64,000 bases of DNA from Stagonosporopsis chrysanthemi (lineage: Eukaryota; Ascomycota; Dothideomycetes; Pleosporales; Didymellaceae). The position numbers were made by a program, and so were the translations under genes. Under the pieces are notes generated by a model. The model was not told the DNA's origin, ran no database searches, and was given only the letters and a program-made list of their open reading frames with translations. Positions 22,621 through 33,971 of this stretch are shown here, one piece after another. Positions within the stretch are counted from its first letter, which is position 1. Each line of letters begins with the position of its first letter. The DNA lies in contig JAFISE010000030.1 in NCBI GenBank assembly GCA_022560025.1, positions 124,001 to 188,000 on the forward strand, written 5' to 3'.

Positions 22621-23350
22621 TTGAGTGCTTCGCATCAAACATCTGATGCAGAATAAAGTTGGATGCAGTGAGCTGGTCTTTTTGCCTTTGTCATAGATTA
22701 TGTAACAATGTCATTCTCGACTTCTCAGCATCCTTTAGGTGTGTCCTGTAGAAGTTTTTGTATAACATTTAAATCTGATGGATCCATCAAGCTGTACTCG
22801 GGTAGCACGAGACCCCGGTATGCATTCCCTCAGCTCGCCGCAACGTTACAGGTCTGAGCCACAACAACTGCACTTGCTGTAGTGATTAAAACTAGAGTAA
22901 TAGTTGGACTCGTCAAAGCTTGTGTAGTTTCTTACTAAATACGTAGCCTTCACCGGTCAACCTCGTAGATGCATACGGGTTATCCAGCAATTGGTCTTTG
23001 TCCGGTGACCACGATTGTAGTATCCCTGGCAGATCGTACTTAGAATGCAAGATCTAAGGCTCGGTTATTGATACTAAATCCAACTTACTGTTCGATATTC
23101 ATGGTTCGATGTGCTACTTAAGCAAATTTACACAACCGGGTTGGTCCTCTGCCAACCTCGCATTCCTCGTGTGTACGTGAAACGAGGTACAAAGATATCA
23201 GCTTGAGCTGACAAGTGAATGTATAAAAGAACGATATTTGATCTGATCATCAACTCCAGCTCAACTCAGGCGATCATAACATCTCGTTCCCAATACTTCA
23301 ACGTACCTCGAACTTCACCTCGTGCATTCGCTCTTCCAGCACCAGCCACC
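22621..23350. other. Upstream region of the DUF4360 gene
   Basis: This stretch lacks the satellite modules seen on both sides. A TATAAAA box lies at 23222-23228, 129 bp before the start codon, followed by a pyrimidine-rich leader. No ORF of interest is present. Confidence 0.5.
23222..23228 (+). promoter_or_regulatory. TATA box of the DUF4360 gene
   Basis: TATAAAA lies 129 bp upstream of the ATG at 23351, in the right orientation and before a C/T-rich leader. Motif and position are the only evidence. Confidence 0.55.
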
Positions 23351-24097
23351 ATGCAGATCACCGCAGCATTTTTTGCCCTCGTCTCTCTCGTCGCCGCGAT
23401 TCCTAACCCACAAGCTTCTGTCCCTCCAAATGGCCAGGTCGAGATTCAGGAGGTGACCTACGGCGGCACCGGTTGCCCTGAGAACACCGCTCAGGGCTTG
23501 ATCTCGGATGATCGATCGACAATCACGCTTTCCTTCGATGACTACACTGTTCAGTCTGGTCTAAATGCCCCCGCCTCTGACCGACGCAAGTTCTGCCAGC
23601 TGCAGCTGAAACTGAAGTACCCAGGTGGGTTCCAGTACTCCATCCTTGGTGCCGACTTCCGTGGATATGCCAGTCTGGACTCGGGAGTCAATGGTACGGC
23701 GCAGAGTACTTACTACTTCTCTGGACAGCCGAATGAGGTAAGCCTTCTTGTGAATCGTGTTCGAAATACCTTCTGAGGGTATGACTTCTTAACAGTCAAC
23801 ATTCACTGCGAACTTTACTGGTCCTATGGATGACAACTACATCCTTCATGATGACGTTAGTTCCGTGTCAACTGTATGGTCTCCTTGTGGTGAGCCAGGC
23901 TTGCTCAACATCAAGTCTGAAGTTCGCATCGCGCCTTTGAGGACCACCAGTCTGAACTTGCTTACTGTGGACTCTTTTGACTCCAAGTTGTAAGTAGACC
24001 ATGACAATAGAAGCGTAGATTCTGGCTAATCATTTTGTGTAGCACACAGAAGTACGCAGTGCAGTGGCAAGCTTGCAACTCTACTGCAACTGTGTAA
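23351..24097 (+). CDS. Secreted DUF4360 family protein
   Basis: Three exons (23351-23737, 23796-23989, 24043-24097) encode 211 residues. The introns are 58 and 53 bp, with donors GTAAGC and GTAAGT, acceptors AACAG and TGTAG, and good frame continuity. Residues 1-21 (MQITAAFFALVSLVAAIPNPQ) are a signal peptide. The mature protein shows the DUF4360 pattern: an early GGTGCPENTAQG motif, then LSFDDYTVQSG, then a FCQLQLKLKYPGGFQYSI stretch, and two later Cys in SPCGEP and QACNS, so two disulfides are likely. The family is secreted and common in fungi, with unknown function; members occur in culture filtrates. The gene is intact although both flanks are degenerate satellite, so it is likely under selection. 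Confidence 0.9.
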
Positions 24098-27000
24098 GGT
24101 TGCGACAGCCACTTCAAATGTCTCATGCAGCAAGCTCATCTCACATAAGAGCAATGAACTCGGTTGTTCGGAAAAGTGCGCAATAGCTGATTGAGACAGC
24201 GGGAGTTCGCGAATCTAGATGATGCTGCTTAGAGAGATTGAATTCCAGATTTCAGGTCACTAGGGGGAGGTGGACAGCGTTCTTTCATTTGCAAGAGGCG
24301 AAGCATTCACTCATTCGATAGACAAATAATCGACCCACTACCTCTTCATACATGGTTACATTCAAGTCACTTCGGAATCTCGATCTAAAACATCACCCAG
24401 CTGACTGCCAGTAATGATGATAAGGTTCTCTGCACGAACAAGGAGTTCTTCTTTGTATGTAACATTTCCTGTGCTTCTTACTACGGCAAAAATCAGTCTT
24501 GAACAGATGTTTATCCTACTGAAGGATGGTTTCTCTTCCGAGAACAGTTACTTGCATTTTGACTTGGTCTGTCAAAAAGAAATTTCTGCGTCGCATGCTA
24601 CGTGCCAGATGGTACAGAGAGTGGCATGAAATCCTGAGCTCAGCTTCCAATTCGCTCTCTATCTCACATCTAATTCTCGTCCATCAAAGTGATAAGTATG
24701 TTGAAGCTCGCTGGCCAACGATTCACATGTCTCATCCTTATATGACACCGTGTTGCTTTTTCTGAAACACCTAAAGATATATCTCGTGAACCTCCGGATC
24801 ATGTCTTTGCCAATTTATCGCAGTGTATCCATTTCAATTCCATGTCATCTGCTGTTAACAGATACACGTTGCCAGATACACGTTGCCAAATACTTCGTTC
24901 AGCTACTTCTCCTGCATCACCACTCTGTCACTGAACCCAACGCTGGAAAACCGTCACGGATCCTGTTCTCTGAAATTGCCTCAACTTCTCAGCTATGTTG
25001 TCCAAAAAACCTATTCAAAGACAACATGAAGTCTCTGCTTTTTCTGTTAGTCAAATCAACTTCTGTTGCGAAGCACTCTCTCTGTGCACTACCAAAAAGC
25101 CAAACGAGCTTTGGATGATCGTACTTCTGTCTACCCAGAAATGAAAAACAAAAGGGGACATGTGCAAAACCTGAGATGTTAGAATCTATCTCGAATCCTT
25201 TGATTTCTTTCTTCTGCCTTTCAGGTTCTCTATATCCATATCGTCATCCCCTCGTTCTTCTCGGCCCAACACAAGTCCGCACCAATTGACTATCTATATG
25301 CTGGAAAGCGACCCAGTATCCCTGAACATCAAGACAAATTCGCAGGTCCATAGGATTTTATGTGCTTCATTCGGCGGCTTGGAACAAAACCATGATCCTT
25401 GATGTCAAGAACCATCAATGATCCAGAAAGATCCCTTGAAATATTTCATGTCTGCGCCCGATTACATGCGCCCAACCGTATCCCATTTCTGACTTCTTCC
25501 TTTCCGATGTGTTTGAATCTACTCACTACTCGCAACATGTTACCCTTTTCTGTCCCTCAAAACAATACACGTGCAACGGCCTACTCTCGAAATCATTCAA
25601 AAATTCGCTCCTGCTGAACCATGTTCTGTCCCGTCTACTGGCTGTTTCTCAACTACGATAGACAAATGTGGAAAGCAATCCGATGTTTTGCGCCGTCGTT
25701 GCCGTTGAGCTGTTTCCCGAAACCATCACCACTGGACTGAATGGACTGCAATGTTCTCCCAAAAAAATTACAAGCAGATCAAATGTCTGCTTTGTCACTT
25801 GAGACCTGAATGTTCATTGGAATACTTCACACCTTGCAGCGCAGCGGACTTGACAGCGTCGAGGTTTAAGGATGTTCAAGTCTCGACGAACGATGAAAAA
25901 TTCCGACCAGGATAAGTTCGTGTGTTCTGTTTCCCAAAAACTGCCAATCCCCAATTCCCAGCACTGCTTTGACCAGAAGCTTAAAACCGAGCTTTCGAAA
26001 GCTTATGGCTTTTTTCTGTACTAAACTACAAGGTGCTGTTTCCGATTCAGATGGCTCGTCCGTCCGCAGTACTGGCGTTCTTCACCATTTTCTCTAACAG
26101 ATCAATGATTCGAGGATATGTGCATGATTGCGTGTGCGACTCTTCTACGCTTGCAAAAAGAAACTTCTCGAAACGTTATGACTTTTTTCTGCATCCGACT
26201 CCAAAAATGAACTTGATCTTTTCAACGGATGACCTGTTTGCAATGATTTATTAAGCTGAGATACTCAGCCTCGGCTCATGTGGCGTCCCTGTCCGTATCG
26301 TCTCAACTTCTTACCGTGTGCTAGGAGACAAAAATGACCACTTGAACATGGTTATTCCTGCACATTCGGTCAGCTTCTCAAACATGGGACCAACATGAAT
26401 TCATGTCCTGTCGCTTTCCCTCTTTTTTTCTTGAACCAATACTCTGAACTCACACTCCAAATCCTATGGGCTTCTCTGTCTACATCTTCATTTGACGTCA
26501 CTAAAAGAGATCGTAGAGAGAAGCATGCTTGCGTCTGAGTTTCTGTCCTGCTTTCAAATTACAAGCTTGAGGCTGTATGACCTGTCTGTAGCTTTCCCTC
26601 CTAATTTTCTTTCATACTTCTCTATCTGCGCCTTGAACACGCCTCAAGCAATGCTAATATAAAACCCACAACTAAAGCTGGCATGGCTTCTCTCGTCCCC
26701 TGTCCCGCTTCCAAAACTGGGCAAGAGGAATCCTATGTCTTTTCTGGCACTTCCCTCTTCTTCTGCTTCTAAACTCTAGACTGCCACTCCAGTACCCAAT
26801 GGCCTCTCCGTCTGCACCCTCATTACATTACTCCTCTCTCAAAGATAACAGAAAAGCAGCACCGGAGTGGTAATGTTCACACATACTTACACCTGTGTTC
26901 CGCATCTGAAGCCACGAGACAGAGATGCCATTGGCTTGTCTGCTGCTCTTTCTCTCTCCGATCTCACACACCTCAAGTTTGTTCCTTCTTCTCGATGGCT

Positions 27001-27500
27001 TCTCTGCGCTTTCTCCCCCATCTCTCACCAAAAGGCAGCAAAAGTTTTCATTACCCCTTCCATGATTGTCTGCTCCACCTTCAAAAAGAGCCAAAGAAAC
27101 TTTATGTGCTGTCTTTCTCGCTCTCTCTCTCATCCTCAACACCTCGAATGACAAAAGCGATCCCAAATTTTGTGATGACTCTCTTCTGCAATAGACTCAA
27201 AAGGCCCTCCCATGGCTCGTCTGTCACCTCTGATTTGAAAGCAAAAACTACGTCGGTGGAAACCCATGGCCGTCTCCAGACCCGTGGCGCCACGCCCCTA
27301 GAACTCATGGACAGTTGCTGCATGGTTTGTCTGTCTCTCCCACACCTCGCAACACAAAAGCATTGAATCCGGTCAGTGACTGAATCATGTCTGCTCCTCC
27401 GTCTCTGCCCAAAAGGCAAACATGGCTTCAGATGCAGCGCAAATCGTCGTCTACATGTCGCATGTCGCTTACGCCCTTTCCCTTTTTTTTGTCGCCAAGA
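24098..27500 (+). repeat. Degenerate satellite block, right arm
   Basis: After the DUF4360 gene the same kind of sequence resumes: pyrimidine-rich segments such as CATGGCTTCTCTGTCTGC or ATGTCTGCTCC, followed by TCTCCCAAAA or CAAAAAC elements, all on the plus strand. It is best seen at 25.9-27.45 kb, where CATGGCT(C/T)(G/C)TCTG-like cores recur about every 100-150 bp. No ORF has a recognisable motif. The boundaries are approximate, and the relation to the left arm rests on shared word order seen by eye. Confidence 0.5.
24860..24887. repeat. Perfect 14-bp direct duplication
   Basis: AGATACACGTTGCC occurs twice back to back (24860-24873 and 24874-24887) inside the degenerate repeat arm. It is a recent small tandem duplication compared with its diverged surroundings. 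Confidence 0.85.
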
Positions 27501-28508
27501 ATCAATAGCAGTATATGTGTGAGTGCGCGCGCACACTTAACGATAATAAAATGCACGGAAGACACAATATGAGCCTTGAACTCCAAAAAAAAACCACAAG
27601 AATTTATATATATACTTCCTCCCTTCAAATCCACAATCTCGGCGGAAAAAAAAAGGGAAAAACCGACACCTCCATCCTCAGTAAGGGAAAACCGCGGACC
27701 GAATGTGTGAATGTGAAATGGAAACCCAAAGCCGAATCCTAAACCTGAACCTGGTAATGGGGGTGGTGATACAATTTACACCGCCGACTCAATCATCCAC
27801 TACCCTTCCCTTTCCTTCCCTCCATCATTTTCCCCTTTCCTTCCCCTTTTCAGTATGCTTGTTGTGTAAAGGCGCGCACATACTCAGTCTCCAATGGGTA
27901 TGGGTGAGGGTGTTCAGAGGCCTATGACAGGGTCAGTGGACGATTTCAGCGGATATGAGGTGAGGTGAGGCTCGATGAGCCTCGGCAGGATGGACGCAAT
28001 GGAACGCGGCGAGGCAAGGGTGGAAGGGTGAGGGTGTTTATAATGCGGCAGTGCGAGAGCTGGGGACGCAACGCGACGCAACGCAACGCTGTACGGGAGC
28101 AAGGCGGTAGCAAAACCAACGCAGTAGCAAGTAGCAAGGCGGTAGCAACGCAGTATCGACGGGAGCAAAGCAGCAGCGACGCTCGCACCGGCGCCATCGT
28201 AGCACACCATTCGTCATCTCGATATCGACCTCGATCATCAGAAGCGCAAAACCTTGAACACGGCACAATACAATACGATGCATTTATACTCCTCATGTCG
28301 GGCCGTACTTCCGCCAGGCTTAAACACGGGTAATAGACTATACAAGCGCCACGGCAGCCTCACCCCAAATGGGTCTCTTGGCCGGAGGGACAAGATGGGA
28401 CGGATATGGTGATTGATCCAGTTCTCAAACAGGTAGGACGTGGAGAGAGGTAGGAGGGAGGAGGAGGAGGTGGGGAGACAGAGGTAAGATGGGTGCATGG
28501 AAAGGCGC
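27501..28508. other. Intergenic region with simple repeats
   Basis: The stretch holds A-runs, TATATATA (27605-27612), TTCCC-rich pyrimidine sequence (27800-27860) and a G/C/A repeat tract at about 28070-28190 built from GCAACGC and GCAAGGCGGTAGCAA words. No gene is supported. The right end is the 3' flank of the succinyl-CoA ligase gene. Confidence 0.5.
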
Positions 28509-30151
28509 TTAAATACCGAGGGTGAATTCGACGCCGACGTCAATGTCGCGCGCCATCTTAACGACCTTGGAGAACTGGACAGACTTCTCGGCGGCGGCTT
28601 GCAGGTCGTCGATGGAGAAGATCTTGAGGCCGGAGTCGTTGATCTAGTCGAAGTCAGTAAAGTGCAGTTTGACGTTTGGGTGAGGTTGAGATTGCAGTGA
28701 CGTACCAGCTTGTGCGCGGCCTCCATGTTGGTACCCTGCAGACGGGCAATGACGGGGGTCTTGAGGTTCATCTGTTCGACGACCTGGATAAGACCCTTGG
28801 CGATGGCGTCGCAGCGGACGATACCACCGAAGATGTTGACGAAGATGGCAGTGACCTTGGGGTCGGAGGTGATGAGGTCGAAGGCCTGACGGATAGCCTC
28901 GGGGGTGGCACCGCCACCAACGTCGAGGAAGTTGGCGGGCGCGCCGCCGTTCAGCTTGATGATGTCCATAGTAGCCATGGCGAGACCGGCGCCGTTGACG
29001 AGGCAGCCAATGTCGCCATCGAGCTTGATGAAGTTGAGGCCAACCTTGGCGGCCTTGACCTCGTCAGCGTCCTCCTGGGTGATGTCCCTCCACTCGAAGA
29101 CCTCCTTCTGGCGGAAGTCGGCGTTGTCGTCGAAGCCAAGCTTGGCGTCCATGGCGAGGACCTGGTGGTCGGTCGTCTCGGAGAGCGGGTTGATCTCGAT
29201 CTGGGTGGCATCGCGCTCGGTGAAGACCTTGTAGAGGTTCTGGATGGTGTTCTTGGCGTCCTCGATGCACTGCTCGGAGAAGCCGAGCTCGGTCGCGATG
29301 TTGCGGGCAATGTCGTCGGTGACACCGACGTGGATGTCGATCGGGGTGGTGATGATGGCCTCGGGGTGCTCCTTGGCGACGGTCTCAATGTCCATGCCGC
29401 CCTGCGACGAGGCGACGATGACGGGGCCCTGCGAGGCGCGGTCCATGAGGATGGCGAGGTAGAACTCTCGGCGCGCAAACTTGCGCTCGACAATGTAGAC
29501 GGCGTTGCAGAGACGACCTGCGGCTCCGGTCTGCTTGGTGATGAGCTTGTGGCCGATCATCTGGTCGGCGAGGATCGAGGCTTCGCGGGGACTGCGCTGG
29601 TCAGCACACAACTTGCCGTCTGGCAGATAGGCAGAGAGGGAGCGTACGAGTAGACGACCCTGACACCGCCCTTGAAGCCGTTGTCGAAGGTGCCCTTTCC
29701 ACGGCCACCGGCGAGGACCTGGGCCTTGATAACGGCATCGTCACCGCCTGCGCGCGCATTAGCCCGGTCCACAGCACCACCGCACTTTTCCCACACGTAC
29801 CAATCTCGGTAGCGATCTTCTCGGCCTCGGCAGCGTTGGTCGCAACACCGCCCTTGGGCACGCCAACACCGTACTGCAGCTCCCGTTAGCTTGCGCAAGT
29901 AGACGCGCGACAGGGCGTGGCCGTACCGACTCGAGCAGCGCGGCGGAGCGGTATTCGTGAATCGACAGGCAGCGCTTCTGCTGGACAGCGGACTGCCTCA
30001 GCGGTGTCTGGCCCCCGTTAGCAGCGGCTCCTCAATTGCAGTGCAAGCTGGCGTCAGAGGCTGTTTGGGCCCAGCGCAGCTGTGTCGCACTCACGTAGGC
30101 TGCGCGGACGGCGCGGGCCATCGGCCGACTGGCGCGGGCGAGGTTGTACAT
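28509..30151 (-). CDS. LSC2: Succinate-CoA ligase beta subunit, mitochondrial
   Basis: With the alpha subunit this protein forms succinyl-CoA ligase of the mitochondrial TCA cycle, coupling succinyl-CoA cleavage to nucleoside triphosphate synthesis. I resolve six exons on the minus strand: 30095-30151, 29927-30007, 29801-29873, 29648-29747, 28706-29591 and 28509-28643. Phases are consistent and the product is 443 residues. The five introns are 87, 53, 53, 56 and 62 bp. The first 35 residues are Arg/Ala-rich without acidic residues (MYNLARASRPMARAVRAAY...), as expected for a mitochondrial presequence. The ATP-grasp domain follows: LSIHEYRSAALLE, then VIKAQVLAGGRGKGTF, then SQGGMDIE. The CoA-ligase domain contains NGAGLAMATMD, NFLDVGGGA and NIFGGIVRCD. 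Nucleotide specificity (ATP or GTP) cannot be read from this. The gene is divergent from the next gene. Confidence 0.96.
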
Positions 30152-30461
30152 GGTGTCTGGAGGGTGGACACGCAGCTCTTCTCGGTGGGTGGAGAGGGAG
30201 GTGATGGAGCTCAGGGCGTGTTGCTACGAAGTATGCTTCAAGGTTCGCTATGCCGCGCACGGACGTACATAGCGTTCCAGTGCAGCCAGCCCTGTTCCAT
30301 CCAAACCCGCAGCTGCCCGTAAATTTATCGCACGGCCGAGAGAGAGACTGCGCGGGTGAACCACCAAATCAAGAGCTGTGCAAGCCGAAAAGAGCTGTGT
30401 AGATCAGAAAGTTCAATCAGTGTTCAAAGACATCAATATCAAAGAGCAGGGAATTTCCACA
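30152..30461. promoter_or_regulatory. Shared divergent promoter region (LSC2 / Lys-Glu-rich protein)
   Basis: 310 bp separate the two start codons. An AAATTTAT element at about 30320 is the only TATA-like word. No other motif is clear. Confidence 0.45.
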
Positions 30462-31274
30462 ATGGCGAAAAAAGACAACTTCGACGACGTGCTCGGCAAC
30501 AAATTCAGCCTCATGAATGCAAAGAGCTCCAAACTCCTCTCCTCCTGGATGGGCGCCGAAGGAACCACACAACCCGCCCAACCCACGTCCTCCACACCGA
30601 ATGTTTCAGACACGGCCCCAGACGAAGACTCCGACCTGAAGCAGACCGACTTTGGCCACGACAGGTACCCCCCCCCCTCCCCAAAATAAAATAAAACCAA
30701 CCCTCTAAACCAAACCTCGTGTAAACATATCTTCATAAACACACACTGACCCCACAGACTCGGCGTCGGCTCCCCCATCCCCTCCTCCATCCTAGACGGC
30801 ACCTTCACGCGGCGCGCCCCCACCTCCAACGACAAGCTGCTGGAGCAGCTGATCGGCAAAAAGCGCGCCAAGGCGCATCTAGCAGCTAAGCAAGAAGCCG
30901 AGCGCGCGAGCGCGCGCCAGCAGCCTGCATGGCAGCTGAAGAAAGAGCAGGCGCAGGAGGAGGAGGAGAGCGAGGAAGAGGAGGGGCGGGCGACGCTGCT
31001 GGCGGCTAAGAGGCAGGGAGGGCGTGCTGGGGAATTGAGTTCTATGCAGGCGAAAGTCGCGGTGCAGGGGAGTGGGGAGGGGGAGGGGGGGGAGGAGAAA
31101 GAGGCAGGGGATGGGGATGGGGATGGGGATGAGGATGAGGATATCGATTTGAAGCCGAAAAAGCGGGCGAAGAAGAGTAGGGCCAAGCAGGCGAGTTATC
31201 TGGATGAGTTGTTGGCTGAGCGCAGCAAGAAGAAAAGTGGGAAGGCGAAGGGGAAAGGGGGTGTGGAGGTCTAA
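30462..31274 (+). CDS. Lys/Glu-rich fungal protein, possibly DUF3245-like
   Basis: Two exons (30462-30664 and 30758-31274) encode 239 residues. The 93-bp intron has a GTACCC donor and a CTGACCCCACAG branch/acceptor, and splicing keeps the frame. The N-terminus (MAKKDNFDDVLGNKFSLMNAKSSKLLSSWMG) and the junction region (DFGHDRLGVGSPIP) look conserved rather than random. A helical Lys/Gln/Glu stretch, an acidic Gly-Asp repeat (GDGDGDGDEDEDID) and a basic end with KQASYLDELLAERSKKK follow. The last motif is what makes me think of the fungal DUF3245 family, but I am not certain. Several basic clusters suggest nuclear or nucleolar location. No enzyme motif is present. Confidence 0.7.
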
Positions 31275-31478
31275 AAGCTCCTCAGGACCGCTGAGGGTGT
31301 GAGAAGGAAGAGAAAAGCATTGCAAAGGCGTTTAGGTGCATTTGATACCCCGGGTTAGAACGCCAGCAAGAAACAGAACATAATGTGTGGTATATATTTC
31401 TTAGCTCCCAACCAATAGTGTCTGTAGATTTCCAGATTTTCAGACTTGTAGGTTCCCATTCTCCCAAATCTCTGCACC

Positions 31479-32768
31479 CTACTCCCTGACGAACAAACTC
31501 GCCATCCCCATCCCCGTCCCAATACACTTGCTAATCACACCAACCTGCGCCCCATTCCTCCCCATCTCACTCAGCATCGTCGCCAACATCCGCCCACTCG
31601 TCGCCCCCAACGGGTGGCCCAGCGCAATAGCCCCTCCATTGGGATTGATCTTATCCATGTTCCCCTCCAGCCCCAGCGCGCGAATACAATACAGCGCTTG
31701 ACTCGCAAACGCCTCGTTGATCTCCCACACATCGACTTCTTCCTTGCTGACGCCAGTGTACTTGAGCAGTTTGGGGATTGCCACCGCGGGCCCCACGCCC
31801 ATTTCGTCCGGCGCGCAGCCGGCGACTTGTGTGCCTGCCCACTTGCCGATGATGTGGTCGGTGAGGCCGAGCTGGGCCGCGACGGAGCGGCGCATGAACA
31901 GGGCCGCGCTGGCGCCGTCGGAGACCTGCGACGAGTTGCCTGCGGTGCTGGTGCCGTCGCCTTTGAACGCGGGTTTCATGCTGGCGAGCTTCTCGACGGT
32001 GGTGCTGGCGCGGATGCCGTCGTCCTTTGTGACGGTGACTTCCTTGACATCCTCTGGGGTCTCGGGCTCGATCCAGCGCGTGGTGACGGGCACAATCTCG
32101 TCGTCGAAGCGGCCGGAGGACTGGGCGGCCGCGGCGCGGCGTTGCGATTCCGCGGCGAAGGCGTCCTGGTCTGCGCGGGAGACGTTGTAGCGGGTTGCGA
32201 CGTTCTCGGATGTGATGCCCATGTTCATGATGCAGTCGCGGGCCTCCTTCACCGGGCTGTCTTTCATCTCCGGCCAGAGCTCAACGGGGATCGCACGCGT
32301 GCCGTAGTTGCGCGTCATGCTATCCATGCCGCCGGCAATTCCGACGTCGATCTGCCCGACGGCGATCGAATTGGCGATTGAAGTTATTGCGGAGAGACCC
32401 GATGCGCAGGCGCGGTTCACTGTGCTGAAGGAGGTCGTTGTGGGGATGCCAACGTGGTTGGCGGCCATGCGGCCAGCTTTTGAGCCACCGAGCTCTGCGA
32501 GCACTGTGCCGACACAGACATCGTCGATTTTCGCAGGGTCGAGGTTGGGGAACTTTTGAATGGTGGCCTTCAGAACCTATGAAGGTGTTAAGAGTGGTCT
32601 GACCGCATAGCTGAGGCAACGTACGGCACCAAGCATCTCGTGGTCGTATGCATCGCGCAACCCTCCTTTCTTCGCCCTTGTTACCGGCGTTCGCAGCGCG
32701 GAAAGAATTACCACATCGTTAGGGTTCTTCTGGAGGATGTTCTTGAGGCCTTTCTGGACGAACGCCAT
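31479..32768 (-). CDS. 3-ketoacyl-CoA thiolase / acetyl-CoA acyltransferase
   Basis: The enzyme cleaves 3-ketoacyl-CoA with CoA to acetyl-CoA and a shortened acyl-CoA, the last step of fatty-acid beta-oxidation. Two exons on the minus strand (32625-32768 and 31479-32576) are joined across a 48-bp intron to give 413 residues, the usual thiolase length. The catalytic residues are present: Cys105 in NRACASG (acyl-enzyme), His369 in ALGHPLGATSG and Cys399 in CIGTGMG, plus NEAFAS near 335. The N-terminus MAFVQKGLKNILQKN is basic and lacks acidic residues. I cannot fit a PTS2 consensus to it, and the C-terminus (FVRE) is not a PTS1, so mitochondrial location is possible although the homologous yeast enzyme Pot1 is peroxisomal. 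Confidence 0.93.
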
Positions 32769-33306
32769 TGTGTAAGTAAGAAAACGCTAAAGGCTCAATT
32801 GTGTATTCAAGATGCTTATTTTAGTACAGAAGGAGACACAGGAGAGGCGAGTGGAAAAGAAGAGGGTGGCGGCCCGCCGCGAAAAGAGGCCATGGCGGTG
32901 ATGTTAAAGCTCCGAGCTGGAGCTTCGGCAAGTGAGCGCGGGGCGGAGAAGCTCTAGAGAATGGCGCGGCTGCGCGGCTATGCATTCAACCGACAGTTTC
33001 CACACGTCACATGACCCGGAAAAGGCTCGGATATGGGGAACACGCGTGTTTGAGCGCGGATATTGTCACCGGACGAGCCGCAAGGCTGTGGAGAAAGGTT
33101 GTCTTCGAACGCACATGCATTGCAGCCAATCTAGCTGTGATACACAGTCCGTAACCCTTCGCCGAGGCGACAGCGCGATCCAATGCGCTGCTAGCAATTG
33201 TTCCTCCCGCCGGCCCCTACCTTACGCGTCATGCCGTTCCTCGCGAAAATGCTCAAGAAATCCAAACGTCATCATCAGTCGTCTCGGCCACCGCAAGGCT
33301 CTGCGT
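32769..33306. other. Intergenic region between thiolase and NTF2
   Basis: This is the thiolase promoter side together with the NTF2 3' flank. I saw no gene and no clear motif. Confidence 0.45.
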
Positions 33307-33971
33307 TTATGCGGCAGGGTATACAAGGCGGAAGACGTCGTTCAGGACGTAGTAGCTGCCGTTGTCTTGCTGGAGGTTGAAAGCCTGGGTGAAGCTCATG
33401 GGCCTCTCTGACCCCTCGACCTGGTTGTTGTTAGTCTGCTTCCATTAACGCTCTGCACTGAACGTACGAGAAGTGCGCCTGTCACCAGAACGAGAACGCC
33501 GGTCTGGCCGGAAGGCTGGGCATCGAGAGTGTCGGTGCGGTGCTGGACCTGCTGGAAGGGGAGGTTCTGAACAAGTTAGCGACGCTCGAACTTCAGCCTC
33601 GGGAGAGCTTGACCTGGAGCTTCTCAACAATCGCCGGTGCGCCGAGAACACCGGAGGCCTCGAACGTCAGCATAGAGTGTTCGCGCTGTCCGTCATATAT
33701 CAGCCTTTGCTTTCTGTTCGTCGTGGGTGTGATGCGCATACGTAAAGTGGGGCGAGAGCAGCGCGGTTCTCATCGAAAGTCTTGTAGTAGTACTCGACGA
33801 ACTGCTCTGCGATAGAGATCAGCGACAGTTCCAGGTCTGGCGCGCGCTTTCGCTCGATCGAGCGTGCTTCAAGCCGTGGCTTTGCGGTAACATACTGCCA
33901 ACTTCTTCGAAAGCTGCTTGCTGTCAGTCCCTACGGCATGCTTGATGCGGGGTAGTTGCAAACATACACAT
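33307..33971 (-). CDS. NTF2: Nuclear transport factor 2
   Basis: NTF2 carries Ran-GDP into the nucleus and binds FxFG nucleoporins. The gene is broken into small exons on the minus strand, none long enough to be obvious alone: 33968-33971 (only ATGT), 33742-33836, 33614-33685, 33468-33566 and 33307-33420. Together they give 127 residues against 125 in yeast. The later introns are 47, 47 and 56 bp. The protein aligns with the family along its length: SIAEQFVEYYYKTFDENR, LYREHSMLTFEAS, NLPFQQVQHRTDTLDAQP, VLVTGALL, then SFTQAFNLQQ and YYVLNDVFRLVY. The 5' end is the weak point. The 4-base first exon uses a perfect GTATGT donor and a 131-bp intron, but the resulting N-terminus is a few residues longer than usual, so the true first exon could differ. 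Confidence 0.92.

Noticed and set aside
25990..26003. 14-bp palindrome AGCTTTCGAAAGCT as an operator
   Set aside because: It lies in degenerate repeat sequence far from any gene start; a single palindrome of this size can occur by chance.
28676..29653. 325-codon ORF on the plus strand
   Set aside because: Antisense of the succinyl-CoA ligase exon; its Val/Asp/Gly/Leu-rich sequence mirrors GC-rich third positions.
31614..32381. 255-codon ORF on the plus strand
   Set aside because: Antisense shadow of the thiolase gene.
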